Assembly (NCBI GenBank): GCA_964017185.1
Contig: OZ024877.1
Coordinates: 2,024,006-2,088,005 of the forward strand
Length of the DNA: 64,000 nucleotides
Direction of reading: 5' to 3'
From: Rugalucina vietnamica
Lineage: Eukaryota; Mollusca; Bivalvia; Lucinida; Lucinidae
A model generated the notes under the pieces. The model had not been told where the DNA came from, ran no database searches, and saw nothing but the letters and a program-made list of their open reading frames with translations. Shown here in pieces: positions 56,790-64,000 of this stretch (position 1 is its first letter; each line of letters begins with the position of its first letter). Position numbers and translations under genes: made by a program.

Positions 56790-59700
56790 ATGGATGTAGT
56801 TAAAGAGTTAACCAAAGTGGGAAAAGATTTAGGTCTTGAAGGTGAAGCACTTAATGCGTTTGTTTCAGAGCAACAAGTAATACTACGTGATGAACGTCAA
56901 GCGGCACGTGATGCAGAACGTGAGCGTCGAGAAGCAGAGCGTATTAGTCGCGAAGCAAAAGAAAAAGCAGAACGCGAAATCCGCGAGATGGAATTAAGAG
57001 CTGAACGTGAACGCCATGAGCGTGAGTTAAAAGTTAAAACTGATGAACAAGAAAAGCAGCGAGAAATTAAGGAGTATGAATTACAACTTAAGAAACAGGA
57101 AATTGAACTGAAGCGGAATGAGTTGCTAGCGCAAGAAGCTGAAAAGGTAAGACAGAAAGAATTAAAAGAACAAGAGTTAGAAACCCAGAGAGCATTAAAG
57201 GAGCGTGAACTGGAAGTACAATACAGGCATGCAAATGAAGAAATGGAGCTTAAGGCAGATGAAGAGCGTAAGATCAGAATTGCAGATAGGGCTAAGTATG
57301 AGGCAGAGATTGCATTGGAACGAGAGAGGTTAGTAGCAGAGAGAGAGAAATTAGAACGTGAGTATGAAATGCAGATTGAATTACAGGACAGAAGACATTT
57401 CGCAGAAATGGAGAGGATCACAGCGCAAAGGGCGGAGAGGCCAATTCCAGCGCCAAGAGACACTATTAAGGCAAGAACGCCTAAAATCCCGGCATTTAAT
57501 GAAGGTAAGGACGAAATGGATGCATATTTACTTAGGTTTGAACGGTATGCTTCAGCACAAGGGTGGAAAAGAGAAACATGGGCAACTGATTTGAGTGCGT
57601 TATTACAGGGTAAAGCGTTAGATGTGTACGCATTGATGCCACAGGAGGATGCAATGGACTATGACAAGTTGAAGTGTGCATTGTTACAAAGGTATCAATT
57701 AACAGAGGAAGGATTCAAGCGTAAGTACAGAAAGTGTAGACCAGAAACTGGTGAAACGTTTCAGCAGTTTTCAGCACGGTTGAAGAGCTACTTTACAAGA
57801 TGGATAGATATGTCAGGTATTCCTAAAACTTTTGAAGGTTTGCAGGATCTCATGTTGAGAGACCAGTTTACATTTATTTGTAACAGAGAACTGGAGTTAT
57901 TTCTACGGGAGAGAGAACCAACTTCGTTGGAGCAAGCTAGTAAATTGGCGGATTCCTACAAGGAAGCTAGGTATGTGGATATTGTTAATTTGACCTTCAA
58001 GAATGACAGAGGTAGATCTCGTTCTAATTCAGCATCCAGATCAAGGTCACCAGTGAAAAGAGACCAGATTCCTAATAATCAAAACTCATATGGAAGAGGA
58101 AGAGGTAAATACTATCCAGGTTTGAAATGTTATAATTGTGGTGGAACACATTACAGGAGGGAGTGTCCGGAACTAAAACCCGGTATCATGAAAGTAGGTG
58201 CGGTAGGACATAGAGGTAGATCACCAACAAAGAAGGTTACTTTTCAGAGCAAAGATTCGGAGGTACAGACTACATATGAAGACAGTCATGAGGATACAAC
58301 AACAGATGTTAAGAAATGTGGAGCTTGCTTGACGTATACAAATACTGTCAGTTATTCCAAAGCAGCAATGGAGAGTAAGGATAACTTACATGAGAAACAC
58401 CAAGTAAGTGTGAGTTCAGTATCATCTCTTTCAGAACTTAGTACTGTACAAGGAATGGTTGAAGAGAAATCGGTTGAGGTTTTACGAGATACTGGATGTT
58501 CGGGCGTGATAGTAAGTAAACATGTAGTCCCGGAAGGTGCATATACAGGAAGAAATCAAACTATGGTAATGGTAGATTATTCTACAAGAGTTGTACCGGA
58601 AGTGAAGGTAAACATTGACACACCATATTACAAAGGGGAAGTATTGGCACTATGTGTGGAAAAGCCATTGGTTGATTTAATCATAGGTAATATTCCAGGT
58701 GCACGGGAACGCAACAAACCGGATATAGACTGGGTGCCAACATTAGCAGTGCAAACTAGGGCACAGAAGAAACAGGAAGGAACACATGTGAGTATGAAGA
58801 CACCAGAAATAGTTATACAAGAAGTTACACCGGATCAAATTCGGAAGGCCCAGAATGAAGATCAGAGTTTGAAGGTAATGAAGGCACGGTGTGAAGCCAA
58901 GGAGTGTCTTAAGAATGCATCATATTTTATTAAAAATAACTTGATGTACCGGAAGTTTAGCTCGCCGAACATTGAGCGAGGTAGGTTATTTACACAACTT
59001 ATAGTGCCACAGCAATTTCGCAAAACAGTAATGAAGTTGGCTCACGAGTCAATAATGGCAGGTCATTTAGCTGTTAAACGAACCATACAAAAGGTTCTCT
59101 CAGAATTTTATTGGCCAGGCATCAGTAGCGACATAAAACGATTTTGTCAGTCATGTGACATTTGTCAACGTACTGTACCCAAGGGTAAGGTAATTCGAGC
59201 ACCCTTAGGAAAGATGCTTAGAATAGATGTACCATTCAAGAGAGTTGCAACTGATTTGATAGGACCTTTGAAACCTGTGACATACAGTAAGAACCGGTTC
59301 ATACTCACTGTGGTTGACTATGCGACAAGATACCCAGAAGCAGTACCACTAGCGTCGATTGACACAGAAACTGTGGCAGAGGCATTGGTAAGTATCTTTA
59401 GTCGAGTAGGAGTACCGAGTGAGATTCTCTCAGACTTAGGATCACAATTTACGTCATCCATTATGAAGGAAGTGAGTACTAGGGTGTTTTTCAGGCGATC
59501 AATGACGGGCCCGCACTCTACACCGTACACTAACCCGTACACCAACTTGTACACCAACCCGTACATCAACCCGTACATCGCTCTGTATACCGTCCCGTGT
59601 ACCGCCACGTATTCTACGGTACATGACGTATTTGTGGAACATTTCAGGTGGACGATAAACAGCATGCTGATAAGAATCTATACGGAGAAATCAGCAGATT

Positions 59701-60398
59701 GTGGTAAGTTACCATTTATCATTTACAGAAACATGGAGAGTCAGAATGGCCGAGATGGAGATTGTGTGGCAACGTTGCCAGTGGGAGCGAGTGCATGTTT
59801 GTTACCAGAAAGATCGACAGAAGAAAAGCCGGCAAAGGATGTAACACAGTGTTATGCTCAAAGTATGGTTGGTATTTTCAGCTCCGACGTTAACGAGACC
59901 GACACCGGAAGTTGTAGTTTAGAGACAAGATATCATCCAGGTTTAAGATTTAACGAGAGTTTGGCAGGTAGACAATATCTTACTTTCACAGGTTGGGTAC
60001 ACATTCGTATCAGTATAATGTTGTTCCTTACTTCCCAATGTCCAGGAGATATATTGGTATTCATGGTTTGGTTTTTGTCGATATGTAATAACGTGATCAC
60101 GTTTGTTGCGGTGGTTACCGTGGCGTTGCGGGTAGACAGTATTGTAACTGACTGGCATATATCTTTTATTTGGGTAAGTGTAGTCAGTGTAATGACTAAC
60201 TGGTGGCTGTGGCCGCATAGACGGAAGCCCAATAATAAGGTTAATACTACATGTAGTAATGCGGAGTGTTCCTGTGACGTTGAATGGAAATATGTAAGAT
60301 GGAAAGCAAGGAAGGCGGAACAGACTATTTGTCGCGTATTTAGTGGATTATGGTTAACGCCGATAGCTTTTGCTGTTTCCTCCGGAATCCGAGTATAG
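56790..60398 (+). CDS. Gag-PR-INT fusion polyprotein with novel C-terminal membrane-like region
   Basis: 1202 codons without a stop. In order: Arg/Glu-rich coiled coil (about 10-225); Gag capsid-like domain (about 228-410; YLLRFERYASAQGW, QFSARLKSYF); Arg/Ser segment; CCHC knuckle C447-C450-H454-C459; aspartic protease DTG 567-569; integrase zinc module H752, H759, C789, C792; integrase core D822 (ATDLIGP) and D882 (LSDLGSQF). Integrase directly after protease is the order of Gmr1-like Gypsy elements, where RT-RH follows INT. Here homology fades near 905, before the catalytic Glu; seven tetrapeptide repeats (PYTN type, 912-939) follow. Then comes an unrecognised tail with hydrophobic stretches near 1073-1117 and 1122-1142. 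No RT or RNase H. The start ATG follows AATAATC and opens the coiled coil. The tail could be env-like or captured sequence; neither is proven. Confidence 0.88.
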   Translation: MDVVKELTKVGKDLGLEGEALNAFVSEQQVILRDERQAARDAERERREAERISREAKEKAEREIREMELRAERERHERELKVKTDEQEKQREIKEYELQLKKQEIELKRNELLAQEAEKVRQKELKEQELETQRALKERELEVQYRHANEEMELKADEERKIRIADRAKYEAEIALERERLVAEREKLEREYEMQIELQDRRHFAEMERITAQRAERPIPAPRDTIKARTPKIPAFNEGKDEMDAYLLRFERYASAQGWKRETWATDLSALLQGKALDVYALMPQEDAMDYDKLKCALLQRYQLTEEGFKRKYRKCRPETGETFQQFSARLKSYFTRWIDMSGIPKTFEGLQDLMLRDQFTFICNRELELFLREREPTSLEQASKLADSYKEARYVDIVNLTFKNDRGRSRSNSASRSRSPVKRDQIPNNQNSYGRGRGKYYPGLKCYNCGGTHYRRECPELKPGIMKVGAVGHRGRSPTKKVTFQSKDSEVQTTYEDSHEDTTTDVKKCGACLTYTNTVSYSKAAMESKDNLHEKHQVSVSSVSSLSELSTVQGMVEEKSVEVLRDTGCSGVIVSKHVVPEGAYTGRNQTMVMVDYSTRVVPEVKVNIDTPYYKGEVLALCVEKPLVDLIIGNIPGARERNKPDIDWVPTLAVQTRAQKKQEGTHVSMKTPEIVIQEVTPDQIRKAQNEDQSLKVMKARCEAKECLKNASYFIKNNLMYRKFSSPNIERGRLFTQLIVPQQFRKTVMKLAHESIMAGHLAVKRTIQKVLSEFYWPGISSDIKRFCQSCDICQRTVPKGKVIRAPLGKMLRIDVPFKRVATDLIGPLKPVTYSKNRFILTVVDYATRYPEAVPLASIDTETVAEALVSIFSRVGVPSEILSDLGSQFTSSIMKEVSTRVFFRRSMTGPHSTPYTNPYTNLYTNPYINPYIALYTVPCTATYSTVHDVFVEHFRWTINSMLIRIYTEKSADCGKLPFIIYRNMESQNGRDGDCVATLPVGASACLLPERSTEEKPAKDVTQCYAQSMVGIFSSDVNETDTGSCSLETRYHPGLRFNESLAGRQYLTFTGWVHIRISIMLFLTSQCPGDILVFMVWFLSICNNVITFVAVVTVALRVDSIVTDWHISFIWVSVVSVMTNWWLWPHRRKPNNKVNTTCSNAECSCDVEWKYVRWKARKAEQTICRVFSGLWLTPIAFAVSSGIRV
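59523..59606 (+). repeat. 12-bp in-frame minisatellite (PYTN repeats)
   Basis: Seven consecutive 12-bp units of the CCGTACACCAAC type encode PYTN, PYTN, LYTN, PYIN, PYIA, LYTV, PCTA. The array begins where the integrase would be expected to carry its conserved Y-H-P...N-G motif ahead of the third catalytic residue. Confidence 0.9.
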
Positions 60399-60749
60399 AT
60401 CCGATTGTCATGGAAAGTTTAAGTTCGCAGTAATCGGGGTACGGTTTTTGAAAGTATAATCTTATAAATATGACTTCAATTAGTGTTACTCTGTGAAACA
60501 TGAGTATTGTGCATTAAGGTTATCTATTTGTTGCGTATGTAGTGAATCAAGGGCAAGAAAGCAGCTTTGCAGTTTCCTCCGAGATCCGAGTATGTTCCAT
60601 TTATCATAAAAGATTTAGATTGCGATACGTGGAAGCAGGTTTTTGCAAGTATGATTCTCTAGATATGACTTCATTTAGTAAATTTTTTATCGCGTAGATC
60701 TAGTGTTACGCATTTTTGAGATGCTTCACACTTCAAAAGGGGGAAGGTA
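60399..60749 (+). promoter_or_regulatory. 3' untranslated part with polypurine tract
   Basis: Contains two diverged direct copies of a ~115-bp unit (TTTCCTCCGGAATCCGAGTA near 60373 and TTTCCTCCGAGATCCGAGTA near 60573). It ends with AAAAGGGGGAAGG (60735-60747), the polypurine tract that primes plus-strand synthesis, two bases before the 3' LTR. Confidence 0.75.
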
Positions 60750-62929
60750 TGTCACGATAAAAAATGTACTTTTGCTGTTTGTGGGGTTTGGATAATTTGT
60801 TTGATTTCTTTTAAATGTTTAGTTGAGCATAATAGGTATTTGGAAACTCTTACACAGGAGTAAACATGACATGTTTACTGCATTGTGAAGGATATCTATG
60901 TATGTTAGACACGGCAAAAAATATTTGTGCCATGAAGAGTTTTATGCTCAATTGTGATATTTTAACAGTCTTTTTGTGTTATGGTATTTGTTGATTTGTG
61001 GCGTGGAAATTGGCATTATGTGCAGTTTAATTGGATTCTGTACTGGGCTCAGATTCGTGTTTTATCAGTTTGCCATAAATGGTTTCTGAGAGTGACACGG
61101 CTTTAACGAAAACATGAAGTCCGGGGATTTGAATCATATGATTTACACCATGAGGTATAATCCAGAGAAAAATTGTATTGCCGATTTTATGGTTAGCAAT
61201 ATAACTTTTTGCAAGCTGATCTGGGTGTGGTTGTCAGTGGATGTGCATTTAGAATTGTTATTCACTTGCTCACGGTGGGTTATTCACATGTTCTGATGAA
61301 TGGTTTTGGAATATATGATGGAAAACGGTATGGTTTTCAGGGAAATGTTCACAAACTTATGCGTATAAATAGGCAGCTTATTTTGTGTTAAATCAATATG
61401 AATTATCGGAAGAATGTAAAGATTGGGCATGAATTTGAGATGTTTGGATATGGGTTTATCTGGTACACCTGGTTATGGTCAGCGCCAGTCTGAGTAGTCG
61501 GCCGTCGGTAAGTTATAACAGTTCATAAATATACATTTTGTACAGTGAGATTGTATAGCCATAATAATGTAGCTCATTATGGTGGAAAGCACATTGATAG
61601 GGTTGTAAAAATGAAGATTTCTATATTTCTGCACGCTACGTTGCCGTGAAGCGGCATTGGTTTAGTTTTTATGTATTAAATTTCGCGTAAGAATGACATT
61701 GCGCGGTATGTATGTCAACCAAAGTTGTAAAATGGAAATTTCTGTTATGTGCTACGTTACTTGTAGCGACGTTATTGTCATTGACGTACATTTAGTTTCA
61801 TGTTATGTTATGTTATCTAATCATCTCATCATAAAGGAAGTTAATGTTGACTCGGAACAAAGCTGTAAGGCTGGAAATTTCAGATTTTAAGTTTTACGTT
61901 ATAGTAACGTAACGCTTAAATTTGACGTTAATGACGTCATTAAGAATATTTGCTATTACTGAAATTAGTGATGTCATTTAAGAAAGGTTTAATATTGTAA
62001 CAAGATCGTCTCGCAAGATTTATCGTATTCTGAGAAATGGCTTTCTATGAATTTGGTCATAGATTGGCAGGACCAATTCCTGGGTGAGGAATTGTGGATG
62101 CATGTCGGAGATTTGCTTGTGATGTCGCTGGGAAAGGAACTAGGGTTAGTTCGCGACATATGTGGTTTAACTGTATCGTACATGTGAATAAATGTTTCAA
62201 TGTAGATACTGGAGTATTATGGTTTATATGTATAGTACAAGCAATCTAGCGAATAAACTAATACAGTTCCGGGGTACGGAATTGTGGGAGGTTATTTGCA
62301 ATTGGATGTTGTGACGTGCATAGCTGCAGGAGATTTCGTTATGATAAATTGCGACACTATCAGTTATTTTGTTGTTAAGACACAGTTACTTTATTTCAGG
62401 CCTTGAAGCTGAAATTGTAATCTATGGACGTAATCTGAATTCCTGAAACTAAACTGGGCTAAACTATATGATGGGGCAGTGACGGTATAAACGGGACGAT
62501 ATAAAATCATTGGTGTTTGATTTACAATGGACGGGCGTGGTCTACAGTTCGTTTTGGGAACACTGGACTGTTTTGCAAGCAGTGGTGTCGAGTGTACTAG
62601 TGAGACGAACGTGTGACAGTATACCCGGAGATGCCAATGGGAAAGTGTGTGGGACATTGATGAACAAAGGACGTATTTTTTTTTTTTTCTCAGTAATTTC
62701 TTTTTGTAGTCTCTTTCTATCTTTTTTCTCCTTCTTTGCTTCTCACTTTAAACATCATTATAAATAAATCATCATAATTTGAAAATTCTGTTTAATTGAA
62801 CCCTCCCATAGATTTGCTGGTCATTCATAGCAGGAAGCGTATACCCTTGGTCATTCGATACATGATTTGTTGGGCACAACAAGCCATTGTATCCTCTGAC
62901 TTTATATTAAGTAGAGTCAGTCCGTGACA
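60750..62929 (+). repeat. 3' LTR
   Basis: Same length (2180 bp) as the 5' LTR and collinear with it at an exact 6841-bp offset, including a 13-T run of equal length and the CRE palindrome (61928-61943). No mismatch was found in the stretches compared. Followed by the CACTG target duplication. Confidence 0.92.
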
Positions 62930-64000
62930 CACTGTTCAGCATGATGTTTTCTGCCATGCTCATGGATACTTTTCAGGACAGTGACACTGGTTTTCCAATC
63001 AGGTACCTTTTGATGGCAATATATTGAACCCTAGAAGGTTGCAAGCCAAAACTAAGGTGCAGACTGATGTGCTGGATGAGCTCCTTTATGCTGATGATAT
63101 AGGTAAGAATTCCAACTCAGAGGCAAAATGCAAAGAGTCATGGATCAAGTCTCGCAGTCATGTGATATTATGAGCTCACAATCAGCACAAAAAGACAGAG
63201 GTTGTACACCAACCAGCACCGTACAATGAACCAACCATCACTGTGAAAGTTGTTGATAATTATAAATTCTGCAGAGAAGTGCACGTTGATGATGACGTCA
63301 CTGCCAGAATTGCAAAAGCAAGTGTGGCATTCGGAAGACTCTGTGCAAATATCTGGGAGCGTAATGGAATCAAGCTTGACACCAGCTGAAAGTCTACAAG
63401 GCTCTGGTACTGCCAACCCTCTTGTATGTGAGACCCGGACAGTATACCAGCGTCATGCAAAGAGACTTAACCATTTCCACTGAAGCTGTTTGAGAAAGCT
63501 TTAAAAATCAAGTGGCAAGACAAGTTTCCAGACACGGAGGTCCTGAAGAAAGCAGGGATGCAAAACATGCATACTGTCTTAAAGCTAGCAAATCTTATGT
63601 GGACTGGCCATGTTAATATAATAATGCCTGATAAGCAACTTCCAAAGAAAGTCTTCTATGGAGAATTAAAGGAGGGAAAGCGCTCTCAAGGTGGCCAGAA
63701 GAAACGCTACCAAGACACCCTCAAAGACTCTCTTAAGGATTTCGACATCCCAATGGGGCCTTGGGAACCGACTGCACAGGAGCGATCAAAGTGGCGAGGT
63801 CTCATCAACAAAAGAGCAGCTCTCTATGAAAAAAAGAGAATCTGTGAAGCTGAAAGAAAACACAGAGAACGCAATGCCAATACCAATGGGCCACCAGTTG
63901 ATTCCATGATACTGACTTGCTCTACTTGCAACCGACAGTTCAGAGCTAGAATTGGCCTAGTCAGTCATCAAAAAACTCACCAGCACATAAGAACCTATTC
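62930..64000 (+). pseudogene. Decayed LINE copy, right part
   Basis: Continues the LINE from 53908: ACTGTTCAGCATGATG matches 49457 onward in the better copy. Retains remnants of the YADD region (GCTGATGATATAGG near 63092), the thumb, the LRWTGHV-type region and the C2H2 finger (CSTCNRQFRARIGLVSHQKT) at the window edge. Many small deletions shift the frame. At about 63434 it keeps Tyr (TAC) where the other copy has a stop. Confidence 0.88.

Larger units (their letters stand above)
53909..62929 (+). mobile_element. Young RT-less LTR retrotransposon (Gypsy group), 9021 bp
   Basis: Begins TGTCACG and ends CGTGACA, flanked by a perfect 5-bp target duplication CACTG (53904-53908 and 62930-62934) inside a LINE whose two halves join without loss. 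LTRs at 53909-56088 and 60750-62929 are both 2180 bp and show no difference wherever compared. tRNA-Leu-type primer site 56091-56108; polypurine tract 60735-60747. The single internal frame encodes Gag-PR-INT without RT or RNase H. It is thus complete as an insertion but non-autonomous. Confidence 0.92.

Noticed and set aside
56897..57463. 188-codon minus-strand frame (Ser-rich)
   Set aside because: Antisense shadow of the Glu/Arg-rich coiled coil of the Gag frame; low-complexity composition explains the lack of stops.

Overview
This is a 64-kb piece of an invertebrate nuclear genome, most likely a bivalve mollusc. The evidence is spliced four-exon fatty-acid-binding-protein (FABP/iLBP) genes with GT-AG introns, APE-RT LINEs, tRNA-type SINEs with AAATA tails, many short inverted-repeat elements, and a long satellite array. 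Species cannot be fixed from sequence alone. No rRNA, functional tRNA, bacterial operon or CRISPR array was seen.

Layout. (1) 1-20740 is a tandem satellite of about 355 bp per unit (about 50 copies). It is broken by a decayed LINE at 15.16-16.93 kb, by a duplicated copy of that LINE's 3' end at 10.08-10.37 kb, and contains a recent 1859-bp tandem duplication. (2) 20.7-23.9 kb is mostly unrecognised sequence plus a minus-strand LINE ORF1p-like frame. (3) 24.0-51.2 kb is a FABP cluster: a plus-strand 3' remnant (exons 3-4) and three complete minus-strand genes (25.4-27.9, 37.8-41.1 and 43.1-51.2 kb). Their introns are packed with hairpin MITEs, SINEs and LINEs. Between genes 1 and 2 lies a 7.6-kb composite inverted-repeat element (29.8-37.4 kb) that holds a CR1/Jockey-type LINE, a 465-bp tandem repeat and an array dominated by the palindrome GGATATCC. 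Gene 3 carries a nearly intact APE-RT-zinc-finger LINE, antisense, in intron 1, and two crippled tandem copies of its own exon 2. (4) 53.2-64 kb is a second, decayed copy of the same LINE. It is split cleanly by a 9021-bp LTR retrotransposon with 2180-bp LTRs that look identical, a CACTG target-site duplication, a tRNA-Leu primer site and a polypurine tract.

How it works together. The host genes supported here are the FABPs, predicted cytosolic carriers of fatty acids or other hydrophobic ligands; everything else is repeat biology. The LTR element is the most unusual object. It is very young and has one uninterrupted 1202-codon frame with Gag, CCHC knuckle, aspartic protease and an integrase placed directly after protease. 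It has no reverse transcriptase or RNase H. Its integrase stops before the catalytic Glu, is followed by a PYTN tetrapeptide repeat, and continues into an unrecognised C-terminal region with hydrophobic segments. It must have been copied by an RT supplied in trans.
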